Positions 1 to 8,499 of a DNA stretch of 64,000 bases are shown piece after piece. Made by a program: the position numbers and the translations under genes. The notes under the pieces were generated by a model that did no database searches, had not been told where the DNA came from, and saw only the letters and a list, made by a program, of their open reading frames with translations. The stretch comes from Nocardioides marinisabuli. GTDB taxonomy: Bacteria; Actinomycetota; Actinomycetes; Propionibacteriales; Nocardioidaceae. Location of the stretch: assembly GCF_013466785.1 (NCBI RefSeq), contig NZ_CP059163.1, positions 3,348,001 to 3,412,000 on the forward strand, given 5' to 3'. Position 1 is the first letter of the stretch, and each line of letters opens with the position of its first letter.

Positions 1-557
1 GCGACGGGGAAGTAGCCGCCCTTGTACTTGACCTTGTAGCCGCGGTTGTCGTTCTCGAACGCGTCACCGGTGTTCCAGGCGCCGGCCGAGGAGTTGATCT
101 CGTAGAACCCGGCGTTGGCCTTGGTCTCGAAGCGCACGTTGTCGAAGACGTAGAACTCGGCCTCGGGGGCGAAGAACGCCTGGTCGCCGATGCCGGTGGT
201 GGCCATGTAGGCCATCGCCTTGCGGGCGATGTTGCGCGGGTCGCGCGAGTAGGCCTCGCCCGAGATCGGGTCGTGGATGAAGAAGTTCACGACCAGCGTC
301 TTCGCGGCCCGGAAGGGGTCGATGTAGGCCGTGGTCGGGTCCGGGAACAGCGACATGTCGGACTCGTGGATGGCCTGGAAGCCACGGATGGACGAGCCGT
401 CGAAGCCGAGGCCGTCGTCGAAGACCGACTGGTCGAAGGACGACACCGGGACCGTGAAGTGCTGCATGACGCCGGGCAGGTCGCAGAAGCGCACGTCGAC
501 CATCTCGACGCCCTCGTCCTTGATGTACTTGAGCAGCTCCTCGCTGTTCTGGAACAT
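1..557 (-). CDS. glnA: Glutamine synthetase type I, N-terminal part (runs off left edge)
   Basis: This is the first 185 residues of glutamine synthetase, which makes glutamine from glutamate, ammonia and ATP in the cytosol. The N-terminal beta-grasp domain is visible, and the family signature FDGSSIRGF followed by ESDM lies around residues 50-70. The start ATG (555-557) is preceded by a strong AAGGAGGA ribosome binding site at 561-568, so this gene has a real 5' leader, unlike many neighbours. A tandem GlnR-type operator and a TAGGGT -10 lie upstream, pointing to control by nitrogen status. The C-terminal half, including the possible adenylylation tyrosine, is outside the window. In mycobacteria the glnA1 gene sits in the same order next to an RDD protein, a DUF4191 protein and lipA. 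Confidence 0.96.
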   Translation of the reverse strand, partial: MFQNSEELLKYIKDEGVEMVDVRFCDLPGVMQHFTVPVSSFDQSVFDDGLGFDGSSIRGFQAIHESDMSLFPDPTTAYIDPFRAAKTLVVNFFIHDPISGEAYSRDPRNIARKAMAYMATTGIGDQAFFAPEAEFYVFDNVRFETKANAGFYEINSSAGAWNTGDAFENDNRGYKVKYKGGYFPV

Positions 558-641
558 TCGTCCTCCTTGGCCGTCCCCGTCGGACGACCGGCAGATCTGA
601 GAGTGGACACCCGCGGCGACGATGCCTCGGACGATGCGCTC

Positions 642-647
642 ACCCTA
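642..647 (-). promoter_or_regulatory. -10 element of glnA promoter
   Basis: TAGGGT on the minus strand, 84 nt before the glnA start. Transcription would begin near 635 and give a leader of about 78 nt. The expected -35 position (about 665-670) falls inside the proximal GlnR site. Confidence 0.6.
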
Positions 648-658
648 CGAGTGAGGCA

Positions 659-696
659 GTTTCCAGACCGTATCGGACGTGTTTCCCCCATGTAAC
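659..696 (-). promoter_or_regulatory. Tandem GlnR operator upstream of glnA
   Basis: Read on the minus strand from 696 to 659 the sequence is GTTAC-N6-GAAAC, then 6 nt, then GATAC-N6-GAAAC. This matches the a-site/b-site arrangement GTnAC-N6-GaAAC repeated with a 22-bp period, known for the actinobacterial nitrogen regulator GlnR at glnA and amtB promoters. The distal site is a perfect match and the proximal one differs by one base in its first half. The proximal site overlaps the expected -35 region of the glnA promoter. Which regulator binds is inferred; glnR itself is not in the window. Confidence 0.8.
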
Positions 697-741
697 AGAC
701 GTCCAAGTCTCCCGCCCGGTCCGAGCCGCGGCACCGGTCTC

Positions 742-747
742 TAGGCT
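742..747 (+). promoter_or_regulatory. -10 element, leaderless start of RDD gene
   Basis: TAGGCT ends 6 nt before the GTG start at 754, so transcription would begin at or next to the start codon. Confidence 0.6.
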
Positions 748-753
748 GGGCGG

Positions 754-1170
754 GTGAGCCCCACCAGCGCGCCGAGCGTCGAGACCGCCTCCTGGACCCG
801 CCGCGTCGTCGCCCTCGTCGTCGACTGGGCCGCCTGCACGCTCGCGGTCACCCTCTTCACCCCGGTGTACGGCGCCGACGCCGACCCGGCGTCCGGCTTC
901 TACGTGCTCGGCGTCTTCGTGCTCGAGTCGGCGCTGTTCACCGCGCTGCTCGGCGGCTCCTTCGGCAAGATCGTGACCCGCCTGCGGGTGGTGCGCTCGT
1001 ACGGCGACCCGCGGCCCCCGGCGCTGCTGCCCGCGCTGGCCCGCCAGCTGCTGGTGGCCCTGGTCGTCCCGCCCCTGGTCTTCCGCCCCGACGGCCGGGG
1101 CCTGCACGACCTCGCCGCCGGCACCTCCACCGTCACGATCGAGACGTTTCGCCGCCTGGCCGGACGGTGA
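754..1170 (+). CDS. RDD family membrane protein
   Basis: A 138-residue inner-membrane protein of the RDD family; the function of most members is unknown, though some are linked to ion transport. The conserved arginine and aspartate are present (TRR at residues 15-17, D24 in the first membrane helix) and a GLHDLAAGT motif near residue 120 supplies the third conserved aspartate. Hydrophobic segments lie at about residues 18-38, 48-66 and 90-108. The GTG start has no ribosome binding site but a -10 hexamer 6 nt upstream, consistent with a leaderless mRNA. It is divergent from glnA, and the same RDD-glnA adjacency occurs in mycobacteria. Confidence 0.85.
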   Translation: MSPTSAPSVETASWTRRVVALVVDWAACTLAVTLFTPVYGADADPASGFYVLGVFVLESALFTALLGGSFGKIVTRLRVVRSYGDPRPPALLPALARQLLVALVVPPLVFRPDGRGLHDLAAGTSTVTIETFRRLAGR

Positions 1171-1206
1171 GACTCTGGGGACAGCACCCCCTCCGAGAGG
1201 CACACC

Positions 1207-2067
1207 ATGAAGCGCACCCCGACCTGGCGGCGTACCGCTGCCGCCGCCGTCCTCCCGCTGGCCCTCACCGGCCTGGCCGCCTGCGGCGGTGACGACGAGG
1301 CGGAGAACGCCGAGGACACCAGCGCGTCGGCGCAGATCGAGGACGAGGCCGACGAGGAGGCCGGCGAGGAGGTCGGCGACCTCGTGGCGGGGGAGACGGT
1401 GCCCAACCAGGAGTTCGTCGACCTGATGACCTCCTCCTTCGAGGACTCCACCACCGCCCGCACCACCATGACCTCCGAGACCGCCGGCGTGGAGGTCAGG
1501 GCCGAGGGGGTCGTCGACTACACCAGCGGCACGCCGGCGGTGCAGATGACGATGACCAGCGCCGAGATGGGCGACGAGCCGATCGAGATGATCATGGTCG
1601 ACAACGTGATCTACATGCAGGTGCCCGACCTGGGCGGCAAGTACCTGTCGATGGACCTCGACGAGCCGGGCAACCCGCTGGGCCCGATGATGACCGACTC
1701 GATGGACCCCTCGAAGCAGGCCGAGATGATGGAGGCCGGGCTCGAGAGCGTCACCTTCGTCGGTGAGGAGGACGTCGACGGCGAGTCGATGGAGCGCTAC
1801 ACCGCCGTGGTCGACCCGAGCGCCACGCTCCGCGACATGGAGGGCCTCGAGGACCTCCCGCAGGACATGCTGCCCGAGGAGATGTCGTACGACGTGTGGT
1901 TCGACGACGAGGGCCACATGCGGAGGATGGTCGTCGAGATGGGCGACCTCGGCGCCACCGACATGCGCATGGACGACTGGGGCACCGAGGTCGACATCGA
2001 GGCGCCGCCGGCCAAGCAGGTCACCACGATGAAGGACATGATGGGCGGCTCGAGCCAGATGGGCTGA
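1207..2067 (+). CDS. Lipoprotein, LppX/LprG-like
   Basis: A 286-residue secreted lipoprotein. The signal peptide has RR at residues 8-9, a hydrophobic core and a lipobox LAAC with the lipidated cysteine at residue 26. A short acidic linker (about residues 28-60) follows, then a domain of alternating beta strands with the pattern of LolA-like actinobacterial lipoproteins (LppX_LprAFG group), some of which carry lipids through the envelope. That assignment rests on overall pattern, not on a diagnostic motif. The mature protein is strikingly acidic and methionine-rich (for example MTMTSAEMG and MIMVDNVIYMQ). A GAGAGG ribosome binding site precedes the ATG. It lies 36 nt after the RDD gene on the same strand and ends at a strong hairpin. 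Confidence 0.78.
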   Translation: MKRTPTWRRTAAAAVLPLALTGLAACGGDDEAENAEDTSASAQIEDEADEEAGEEVGDLVAGETVPNQEFVDLMTSSFEDSTTARTTMTSETAGVEVRAEGVVDYTSGTPAVQMTMTSAEMGDEPIEMIMVDNVIYMQVPDLGGKYLSMDLDEPGNPLGPMMTDSMDPSKQAEMMEAGLESVTFVGEEDVDGESMERYTAVVDPSATLRDMEGLEDLPQDMLPEEMSYDVWFDDEGHMRRMVVEMGDLGATDMRMDDWGTEVDIEAPPAKQVTTMKDMMGGSSQMG

Positions 2068-2093
2068 GCCCGTCGGGGCGACCCGAGGACGAC

Positions 2094-2128
2094 GAAGGGC
2101 GGCGAGGTCGATGACCTCGCCGCCCTTC
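2094..2128. terminator. Bidirectional hairpin terminator
   Basis: Perfect 16-bp inverted repeat (2094-2109 and 2113-2128) with a 3-nt loop, between the convergent lipoprotein and DUF4191 genes. No T-run follows, as is usual for high-GC actinobacterial terminators. Confidence 0.8.
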
Positions 2129-2165
2129 GCTGCGTCTTGCTGGTGCTGCCGGCGTCGTACGACGC

Positions 2166-2873
2166 TCAGCGCCCGCGCATGTTCTGGCGCATGCCCTTCA
2201 TGCTGGTCGGCACCGGGCCCTTGGGCAGCGGCACCGCGGGGCGGCTGGCGTCGAGCGCCTTGAGCCGGGCACGGATGTCGGTGATGTCGGCGGGGCGGAC
2301 CTCGCGCTTCATCTTGCGCAGCTTCTTCATCAGCTGCGGCAGCGGCACCTGGCCCTCCTCGCGGCCCACGACGATCTCGTGGACGGGGGTCTCGGCGACG
2401 ACCCGCTCGTGCTTGCGCCGCTCACCGGCCATCAGCGCGCGCAGCCGCGAGCCGTTGCCCTCGCCGACCAGGATGATGCCCGGAGGGCCCACGACGCGGT
2501 GCACGACGTCCTGCTGGCGGTTGAAGGCCACGGCGGTCTCGGTGTGCCAGCCGCGCTTGAGCATGTTGAGCGAGGCCGCGGCGGCGCCGGGCTGGCCCTC
2601 CATCTGGCTGTACGCCGAGGCCTGGGCGCGGCGGCTGAAGAGGATCAGCGCGCCCAGGGTGCCGAAGAGGATGCCGCCGATGACGGAGAGCACCCACTCG
2701 ATCGCGCCGCTGCCCGGCAGGATCTTGAAGACCAGGAAGCCGAGGGCGCCGGTGACGAGGAACGTCAGCAGGAGCCACAGCCCGATGCGCGGGTCGGTCC
2801 TCTTGGTGATCCGGTAGGTCTCGGCGAACTGCTGGCGGCGGTTCATCGACGACGCGTCGGTCTGCTTGGCCAT
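2166..2873 (-). CDS. DUF4191 family membrane protein
   Basis: A 235-residue protein with a hydrophilic N-terminus, two membrane helices (about residues 31-51 and 57-79) and a C-terminal cytoplasmic region of about 150 residues rich in basic residues, ending in MKGMRQNMRGR. The sequence matches the actinobacterial DUF4191 family, whose function is unknown. It starts 51 nt after the lipA stop on the same strand, so it is probably cotranscribed with lipA. A lipA-DUF4191-RDD-glnA arrangement is also found in mycobacteria, which suggests a link to lipoate or envelope metabolism, but nothing in the protein shows this directly. Confidence 0.85.
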   Translation of the reverse strand: MAKQTDASSMNRRQQFAETYRITKRTDPRIGLWLLLTFLVTGALGFLVFKILPGSGAIEWVLSVIGGILFGTLGALILFSRRAQASAYSQMEGQPGAAAASLNMLKRGWHTETAVAFNRQQDVVHRVVGPPGIILVGEGNGSRLRALMAGERRKHERVVAETPVHEIVVGREEGQVPLPQLMKKLRKMKREVRPADITDIRARLKALDASRPAVPLPKGPVPTSMKGMRQNMRGR

Positions 2874-2924
2874 GCGGAAGCGTGCCTCACTCGGGTCGGC
2901 CCGGGGACGTCCCGCGGGCGGGGT

Positions 2925-3866
2925 TCAGACGGCGGCGCCCTCTCGCGCCTCCATCGCCTGACGGTACAGGCGCCCGGCCCGGTACGACGAACGGACCAGC
3001 GGTCCGGACATGACGCCGGAGAACCCGATCTCGTCGGCCTCGTCCTTGAGCTCGACGAACTCCTCGGGCTTGACCCACCGCTCGACGGGGTGGTGGCGGG
3101 CCGAGGGGCGCAGGTACTGGGTGATCGTGATGAGCTCGCAGCCGGCCTCGTGCAGGTCGCGCAGGGCCTGGCTGACCTCCTCGCGGGTCTCGCCCATGCC
3201 CAGGATCAGGTTCGACTTGGTGACCAGGCCGAAGTCGCGGGCCTGGGTGATGACGTCGAGGGAGCGCTCGTAGCGGAACGCGGGACGGATGCGCTTGAAG
3301 ATCCGCGGCACCGTCTCGACGTTGTGGGCCAGCACCTCGGGACGGCTCTCGAAGACCTCCTGGAGGAGGTCGGGCTTGCCGTTGAAGTCGGGGATCAGGT
3401 TCTCGACGCCGGTCTCGGGGTTGAGCTCGTGGATCACCTTGACGGTCTCGGCGTAGAGCCAGGCACCGCCGTCGGGCAGGTCGTCGCGCGCGACCCCGGT
3501 GATGGTGGCGTAGCGCAGCTGCATCTTCTGCACCGACTCAGCGACCCGGCGCGGCTCGTCGCGGTCGAGCGGCTGGGGCTTGCCGGTGTCGATCTGGCAG
3601 AAGTCGCAGCGCCGGGTGCACTGGTCGCCGCCGATGAGGAAGGTGGCCTCGCGGTCCTCCCAGCACTCGAAGATGTTGGGGCAGCCGGCCTCCTGGCACA
3701 CGGTGTGCAGGCCCTCGCCCTTGACGAGGTTCTGCAGCTCCTTGTACGCCGGGCCCATCTTGGCGCGGGTCTTGATCCACTCCGGCTTGCGCTCGATGGG
3801 GGTCTCGGCGTTGCGGACCTCGAGTCGGAGGAGCTTGCGGCCTTCGGGTGCAGGTGCCTCAGTCAC
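2925..3866 (-). CDS. lipA: Lipoyl synthase
   Basis: Lipoyl synthase (313 aa) is a radical SAM enzyme that inserts two sulfur atoms into octanoyl groups on E2 and H proteins. Both iron-sulfur clusters are visible: the auxiliary cluster cysteines C57, C62 and C68 ([13 protein letters not shown]) and the SAM cluster CTRRCDFC at C83, C87 and C90. The C-terminal RSSYRAG supplies the serine ligand of the auxiliary cluster. The open frame continues far upstream, but the start is set at the GTG at 3864-3866, because homology begins just after it and a TAGAGT -10 ends 7 nt before it. lipB lies upstream beyond an ABC transporter pair. Confidence 0.97.
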   Translation of the reverse strand: MTEAPAPEGRKLLRLEVRNAETPIERKPEWIKTRAKMGPAYKELQNLVKGEGLHTVCQEAGCPNIFECWEDREATFLIGGDQCTRRCDFCQIDTGKPQPLDRDEPRRVAESVQKMQLRYATITGVARDDLPDGGAWLYAETVKVIHELNPETGVENLIPDFNGKPDLLQEVFESRPEVLAHNVETVPRIFKRIRPAFRYERSLDVITQARDFGLVTKSNLILGMGETREEVSQALRDLHEAGCELITITQYLRPSARHHPVERWVKPEEFVELKDEADEIGFSGVMSGPLVRSSYRAGRLYRQAMEAREGAAV

Positions 3867-3873
3867 GCGCTCG

Positions 3874-3879
3874 ACTCTA
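3874..3879 (-). promoter_or_regulatory. -10 element, leaderless start of lipA
   Basis: TAGAGT on the minus strand, 7 nt before the GTG start; this is what fixes the lipA start inside a much longer open frame. Confidence 0.6.
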
Positions 3880-3931
3880 CGCCGCCGCCCCAGCAGCGGC
3901 CGAGTCGGCGTGCGCTCGGGGCACCCGGCGC

Positions 3932-4930
3932 TCAGGGCACGTCGCGGCGGCGGTAGGAGACCAGCGAGACCACGCCGGCGCCGAGCAGCAGCACGCCCAG
4001 GTAGGCGCCGCCGTCGGTGGCGGTCAGGACCCGCTCCCCGTCGCACTCGAGGCCCCGGCCGCCCCGGCGCGAGAAGCACTCCTCGGGCAGGCTGCTCTCG
4101 TCGTAGTAGCGCAGCTCGTTGGTCACGAACGCCACCAGGTTGAGCTGCGGCTGCCAGCGCTCGGTGCTGCCGCCGCCGCTGCCGAGCAGGCCGATCAGGG
4201 TGCCGCCCAGCACCGAGACCGCGAACAGCACGCCGATCGTGGCGACGGTGCTGCGGAAGAGCATGGTGAGGGCGTAGCCGCCCAGCGCGGCGGCCGCCGC
4301 GAGCACGGTGCCGCGGGCGACCAGCTCGAAGCCGTCGCCGACGACGCCCTCGCCGACGGGGAGGCCGCGGGACCCTGCGAGCGCCCACAGGCCCGCCCAG
4401 TACGCGGCGAGCACGACGCCGGCGACCAGCAGCCCGGTGAGCGTGACGACGACGGCCTTCGCGGCCCACACCCGGGAGCGGCGTGGCTCGAAGAGCAGCT
4501 GGTTGCTCATCGACCCCGAGCTCCAGTCGTGGCCCACGAAGGTGGTGCCCACCAGCAGCATCAGCAGGCTCACGACGGCGACCACGCCGAGCACCGAGCC
4601 CTCGCGGGTCTCGGCGTCGAGGCGCAGCGTCGGGCGGCCGCCGTACCACTCGAGGACCTGGGCGCGGCAGGCCTGCTCGACCAGCGCCGTGTCGGTGGAG
4701 GCGGGCGCGGGGTAGAGGTAGTTGCCGGGGTCGCGCCCGCAGCGGCGCACCTCCTTGGCGGCGTACCGCTCGGAGAGGAGTCGCTCCTGCTCGGCCTCGG
4801 AGACCGGTCGGGTGTCCCAGGCGGTGGCCGCGAGGACCAGCGCCGGCACCCCGACCGCGGCGACGAGCAGCAGCACGACCGCGCGGCGCCAGCGCAGCCG
4901 GGTGGCCTCGACCGCGACCAGCGCCCTCAT
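3932..4930 (-). CDS. ABC-2 type transporter permease
   Basis: A 332-residue integral membrane protein with about six hydrophobic helices: one near the N-terminus (residues 17-38), a large extracytoplasmic segment (about 40-130), then helices at about 138-160, 180-205, 225-250, 255-275 and a last one before the C-terminus. It is the membrane half of an ABC-2 exporter. Its ATG overlaps the stop of the upstream ATPase (ATGA), so the two are translationally coupled. The substrate cannot be read from the sequence. The pair interrupts the lipB-lipA order seen in mycobacteria. Confidence 0.8.
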   Translation of the reverse strand: MRALVAVEATRLRWRRAVVLLLVAAVGVPALVLAATAWDTRPVSEAEQERLLSERYAAKEVRRCGRDPGNYLYPAPASTDTALVEQACRAQVLEWYGGRPTLRLDAETREGSVLGVVAVVSLLMLLVGTTFVGHDWSSGSMSNQLLFEPRRSRVWAAKAVVVTLTGLLVAGVVLAAYWAGLWALAGSRGLPVGEGVVGDGFELVARGTVLAAAAALGGYALTMLFRSTVATIGVLFAVSVLGGTLIGLLGSGGGSTERWQPQLNLVAFVTNELRYYDESSLPEECFSRRGGRGLECDGERVLTATDGGAYLGVLLLGAGVVSLVSYRRRDVP

Positions 4931-5907
4931 GCCGCACCGCCCGTGGTGGCCTGCCCCAGCGTGTCGTCGGCGGTCAGCTCGAGGAAGTAGCTCTCGAGGT
5001 CCTGGCGCTGGGCGGAGAGCCCGGCCAACCAGATCCCGGCCTCACCCAGCAGCCGGGTCACCTCCGCCGGGGCCTCGGTGTCGACCAGCAGGGAGTGCTC
5101 GTCGGGGCCGGGGCGGGTGGTGTGGCCGGCCGCGTCGAGCAGCCGCCGCGCCTCGCCGGGCGAGGCCACGTCGACGCGGTACGCCGACCCGCCGGCCAGC
5201 AGGTCGGCCACGGTGCCCGAGGCCAGCAGCCGGCCGTTGCCGATGATGGTGGCCGAGGTGCAGACCTGCTGGACCTCGGCGAGGATGTGCGAGGAGAGCA
5301 GCACCGTGACGCCGCGCTCACCCAGGTCGCGGATGGTGTCGCGGATCTCGCGGATGCCCGCCGGGTCGAGACCGTTGGTCGGCTCGTCGAGGATCAGCAG
5401 CGCCGGGTCCTTGAGCAGCGTCGCGGCGATCGCCAGGCGCTGCTTCATGCCCAACGAGTAGGCGCGGAACCGGTCGCCGTCGCGGCCGGTGAGCCCGACG
5501 GTCTCGATGGCCTCGTCGACGCGGGCATCGGGCCCGCCGATGGAGCGGGAGAGCAGCAGCAGGTTCTGCCGAGCCGTGAGGTTGGGCGAGAACTTCGGCG
5601 ACTCCACCACCGCTCCCACCCGTCCGATGACGGCCGGCAGCTCGTCGGGCACCGGGCGCCCGAAGAGACGCATGGTGCCGCTGGTGGCGGCCGCCAGGCC
5701 CAGCAGCATCCGGATGGTGGTGGTCTTGCCCGAGCCGTTGGGGCCCAGGAAGCCGTGCACGCCACCGGCCGGCACCGCCAGGTCCAGGCCCTGCACCGCC
5801 ACGCGGGTCTGCCCCTTGCGGGTGCGGAACTCCTTGCGCAGCGCGGTGGTCTCGATGATCAGGTCGTGCCGGGTGTCGACGACCCCGAGGTCGCTCGTGG
5901 TGCTCAC
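4927..5907 (-). CDS. ABC transporter ATP-binding protein
   Basis: A 326-residue ATPase subunit of the DrrA/CcmA-like group that pairs with ABC-2 permeases. Walker A is GPNGSGKTT (residues 55-63), the signature motif is [12 protein letters not shown], Walker B is [13 protein letters not shown], and a switch histidine follows in LLSSH. The C-terminal 90 residues form the accessory domain common to drug and antibiotic exporters of this type. The GTG start at 5905-5907 has CACGCT 6 nt upstream, a weaker form of the leaderless promoter seen elsewhere in the window. It is coupled to the permease downstream by an ATGA overlap. Substrate unknown. Confidence 0.88.
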   Translation of the reverse strand: MSTTSDLGVVDTRHDLIIETTALRKEFRTRKGQTRVAVQGLDLAVPAGGVHGFLGPNGSGKTTTIRMLLGLAAATSGTMRLFGRPVPDELPAVIGRVGAVVESPKFSPNLTARQNLLLLSRSIGGPDARVDEAIETVGLTGRDGDRFRAYSLGMKQRLAIAATLLKDPALLILDEPTNGLDPAGIREIRDTIRDLGERGVTVLLSSHILAEVQQVCTSATIIGNGRLLASGTVADLLAGGSAYRVDVASPGEARRLLDAAGHTTRPGPDEHSLLVDTEAPAEVTRLLGEAGIWLAGLSAQRQDLESYFLELTADDTLGQATTGGAA

Positions 5908-5961
5908 CAGCGGAGCGTGGCAGAGCCTCGTCCCTTTACCCGGGCGACGCGCCGGACCGGC

Positions 5962-6702
5962 TCAGCCGCCGGGGGTGACCAGCTCGATGCGCGGAGCGCG
6001 GCCCGGCTCGGGGCGCGGCTCGTAGTCGGGGGTGGCGGTGTAGTCGCCCCAGGCGAGCATCTCGGTGAGGTGGTCCTGCAGCACCGGCAGGGCCTCCTGG
6101 ACGCCGACGCGGCGGCCGGTCTCGAGGCTCAGGGTCGTGACCCCGGCGTCGGCGATCCCGCAGGGCACGAAGCGGTCGTACCAGCCCAGGTCGACGTCGC
6201 AGTTGAGGGAGATGCCGTGCATGGTCACGCCCCGGCTGACCCGGATGCCGATCGCGCCGATCTTGCGCTCGCCGGCCCGCTCGTCGGCGCGCAGCCAGGC
6301 GCCGCTGCGGCCCGGGACGCGGGCGGTCTCGACCCCGAAGTGCGCGCAGGTGGCGATCATCGCCTCCTCCATGCGGCGTACGAAGTCGACGACCTTGACG
6401 TGGTCGGGCAGCGCGACGATCGGGTAGGCCACCAGCTGGCCGGGGCCGTGGAAGGTGATCTTGCCGCCGCGGTCGACGTCGATGACGGGCGCGCCGCCGG
6501 GGTCGAGGGGACGCTCGTGGGCGTCGGTGCGCTTGCCGGCGGTGTAGGTCGGCGGGTGCTCGAGGAGCAGCACGGTGCCGGGCCGCTCGCCGGCCACGAC
6601 CTGCGCGTGCACCTCGCGCTGGAGCTCCCAGGCGGCCAGGTAGTCGACCGCGTCGGGCCCCAGCCCGGCCACCTCGAACTGCACGCTCTCCTGCTCGCTC
6701 AT
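5962..6702 (-). CDS. lipB: Octanoyltransferase (lipoate biosynthesis)
   Basis: LipB (246 aa) moves octanoyl groups from acyl carrier protein to the lipoyl domains of E2 and H proteins, the step before LipA. The family motif RGGKITFHGPGQLVAYPI is complete, the lysine motif is ERKIGAIGIRV, and the acceptor cysteine lies in FVPCGIADAGVTTL. The open frame extends upstream, but the ATG at 6700-6702 begins the conserved sequence and has TAGGCT 7 nt before it. A Pro/Arg-rich C-terminal tail (about 15 residues) follows the domain. Its natural targets include SucB, encoded 5.5 kb away. Confidence 0.96.
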   Translation of the reverse strand: MSEQESVQFEVAGLGPDAVDYLAAWELQREVHAQVVAGERPGTVLLLEHPPTYTAGKRTDAHERPLDPGGAPVIDVDRGGKITFHGPGQLVAYPIVALPDHVKVVDFVRRMEEAMIATCAHFGVETARVPGRSGAWLRADERAGERKIGAIGIRVSRGVTMHGISLNCDVDLGWYDRFVPCGIADAGVTTLSLETGRRVGVQEALPVLQDHLTEMLAWGDYTATPDYEPRPEPGRAPRIELVTPGG

Positions 6703-6709
6703 GCCGGCG

Positions 6710-6715
6710 AGCCTA
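6710..6715 (-). promoter_or_regulatory. -10 element, leaderless start of lipB
   Basis: TAGGCT on the minus strand, 7 nt before the lipB ATG. Confidence 0.6.
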
Positions 6716-6767
6716 CGCCTGTGGACAGCGTTGTTGGCCGCGGGCTCGGCCGGGTAGGAGGTGGGGC

Positions 6768-7290
6768 ATGGGTCCCCTCGCCGCGCTCGTCCGCGCCTGC
6801 TCGCCGCTGCTGCTGACCGTCGTCCTCGTCGGCGTCGGCACCGCTCCCGCCGCCGCGGTGCCGGGTGGCCCGGAGGTCCGGGCGGTCCCGACCCGGGGAG
6901 CGGCACGCGCGCTCGGTGCTGGCCGCGTGGGACGAGCAGCGGGCCGCCGCCTGGGGCAGCGGTGACGGCGCCGCCCTCGCCCGGCTCTACGTCGCGGGCT
7001 CGGGGGCCGGCCGGCGGGACCGGCAGATGCTGGCGGCCTGGAGCGGGCGGGGCCTGCGGGTGCGCGGGATGGCCACCCACGTGCTGGCGCTCGACGTGGT
7101 CGAGCGGCGCCCGGCGTACCGGCCGAGGCTGCTGCGGTTGCGGGTCACCGACCGGCTGGTGGGCGCGGTGGCCGTCGGCGGCGGCGTACGACGGGTGCTG
7201 CCGACGGACCGGGCGACGACCCGGTCGGTGGTGCTGCGGCGCAGCGGGGGAGCGTGGCGGGTGGAGTCGGTGCGGCTGCTGGGCTGGTGA
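6768..7290 (+). CDS. Small secreted protein, apparent frameshift after signal peptide
   Basis: I do not recognise this family. Translation clearly starts at ATG 6768, which has a strong GGAGG ribosome binding site, and gives a classic signal peptide (hydrophobic LLLTVVLVGVGTAPAAA). In that frame the sequence degenerates after about 45 residues. The plausible mature domain (ARSVLAAWDEQRAAAWGSGD onward, with a tryptophan-rich end WRVESVRLLGW) is read one frame over, from about 6899 to 7290. One extra base in the G-run at 6895-6898 would reconcile the two. The mature part resembles small actinobacterial proteins of about 140 residues with a SnoaL/NTF2-like pattern, but that is a guess. It is divergent from lipB. 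If read without correction, a downstream frame from 6865 gives 141 residues without a signal peptide. Confidence 0.55.
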
Positions 7291-7310
7291 GGGCTGGTGA
7301 GGGCTGGTGG
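7281..7310. repeat. Three 10-bp tandem copies at gene end
   Basis: GGGCTGGTGA is present twice, followed by a third copy with one change. The first copy supplies the last Gly-Trp codons and the TGA stop of the small secreted protein gene. Slippage here could move the stop. Confidence 0.7.
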
Positions 7311-7316
7311 ACGCCC

Positions 7317-8222
7317 TCAGTCGCGGGCCGCGAGACCGGAGGACACGACCGCCGCGACGTCGGGGTCCTGGAAGCCGTAGCCGACCTCCCGCAGCGCCGC
7401 GGGGCTGACGTTGAGCGAGCCCAGCAGCTCGGGGGCCATCTTGCCCGCGGCGACCCGCAGCAGCGGTGCCGGCACGGTCGCGAAACTGGGCCGGCTCAGC
7501 GCCGAGGCCAGGGTCTCGGTGAACTCGGCGTTGGTCGGCGTCGTCTCGCAGCACAGGTTGAACGGCCCCGAAGCGCTCTCGTGCTCGGCCAGGTGCACCA
7601 CGGCGCCGATCCAGTCGCGCAGCGAGATCATCGCCATGTGCTGGCGCCCGCTGCCCAGCCGGCCGCCCAGGCCGAGCTTGAAGAGCGGCACGAGCTGCTT
7701 GAGGGGAGGGCTGCGCCGGTCCATCACCGGGGAGGTGCGCAGCACGCAGACCCGCGAGCCCGCGGCGGCCGCGGGCTCGGTGACCTCCTGCCACTCGCGG
7801 CTGACCTGGGTCAGCAGCGCGTCGCCGCGGCTGTCGGAGGCCTCGGTCAGCGGCTGGTCGCCGTGGTCGCCGTAGAACGCGATCCCGTTGCCGGCCAGGA
7901 ACGCCGGCGGCTCGTCGGCCCCGGCGATCACCTCGGCGAGCAGCCGGGTGGTGCGCACCCGGCTCTCACGCACCTCGCGCGCCCACTTCTGCGAGTGCAC
8001 GTTGCCGATCAGCGGCGCGCCCGCCAGGTTGACCACCACGTCGGCGCCGGCGACCAGGTCGCGGTCGACCACGCCGGCGTACGGGTCCCAGGTCGACGCG
8101 TCGGGCTTCTCGCTGGGACTGCGCACCAGGCGGGTGACGCGGTGCCCGCGCTCGCGCAGCGCGGCGGTGAGGTGGGTGCCGAGGAAGCCGGACGACCCGG
8201 CCATGACCACATGCAGGCTCAT
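7317..8222 (-). CDS. TIGR01777 family NAD(P)-binding epimerase
   Basis: A 301-residue member of the SDR39U1/YfcH group (TIGR01777). The Rossmann glycine motif is GSSGFLG at residues 9-15, and FLAGNGIAFYGDHGD corresponds to the active-site region where the tyrosine follows two residues after a glycine-rich strand. The C-terminal part carries the family-specific domain ending in LREVGYGFQDPDV. The open frame continues through the upstream repeat array, but the ATG at 8220-8222 is chosen because the conserved N-terminus begins there and CAGGCT lies 6 nt upstream. Substrate is unknown. In mycobacteria a homologue sits between lipB and the E2 gene, as here. Confidence 0.9.
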   Translation of the reverse strand: MSLHVVMAGSSGFLGTHLTAALRERGHRVTRLVRSPSEKPDASTWDPYAGVVDRDLVAGADVVVNLAGAPLIGNVHSQKWAREVRESRVRTTRLLAEVIAGADEPPAFLAGNGIAFYGDHGDQPLTEASDSRGDALLTQVSREWQEVTEPAAAAGSRVCVLRTSPVMDRRSPPLKQLVPLFKLGLGGRLGSGRQHMAMISLRDWIGAVVHLAEHESASGPFNLCCETTPTNAEFTETLASALSRPSFATVPAPLLRVAAGKMAPELLGSLNVSPAALREVGYGFQDPDVAAVVSSGLAARD

Positions 8223-8256
8223 GCCCCGAGCCTGCCACGCCTCGTCGCCACCCACC

Positions 8257-8410
8257 CTCACCCGGCCCAAACTTCCCACCGACCCGGCCCATACTTCCCA
8301 CCGACCCGGCCCGAACTTCCCACCGACCCGGCCGAAACTTCCCACCGACCCGGCCCAAACTTCCCGCTGACCCGGCCCGAACTTCCCGCCGACCCGGCCC
8401 GAACCTGCCG
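8257..8410. repeat. 22-bp tandem repeat array, seven direct copies
   Basis: Seven back-to-back copies of a 22-bp unit, beginning CCGACCCGGCCC and ending AACTTCCC plus one base, at 8257, 8279, 8301, 8323, 8345, 8367 and 8389. Copies differ from each other at only one to four positions. The array fills the gap between the epimerase start and the exporter stop. Period and order are exact by hand alignment; function is unknown. Confidence 0.9.
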
Positions 8411-8411
8411 T

Positions 8412-8499
8412 CCGGAGGTTCGGGCCGGCTCGACGCGAGATTCGAGCCGGGTCGGGGTGAAGTCTGGGCCTGGTCAGCGTGAGATCTGCGCCGGGTCAG
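8412..8499. repeat. Four diverged inverted copies of the 22-bp unit
   Basis: Immediately after the direct array the same unit continues in inverted orientation with the same 22-bp period (8412, 8434, 8456, 8478), at about 14-17 matches of 22. The last copy runs through the stop codon of the ABC exporter (8496-8498). Direct and inverted blocks could pair into a large hairpin. Confidence 0.65.

Noticed and set aside
2379..3956. Plus-strand open frame opposite DUF4191 and lipA
   Set aside because: lipA iron-sulfur motifs on the other strand define the coding strand.
5908..5961. Terminator of the lipB transcript upstream of the ABC ATPase
   Set aside because: No convincing inverted repeat in this gap.
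8257..8499. CRISPR array
   Set aside because: Repeats are contiguous 22-bp units without unique spacers, and there are no cas genes nearby.
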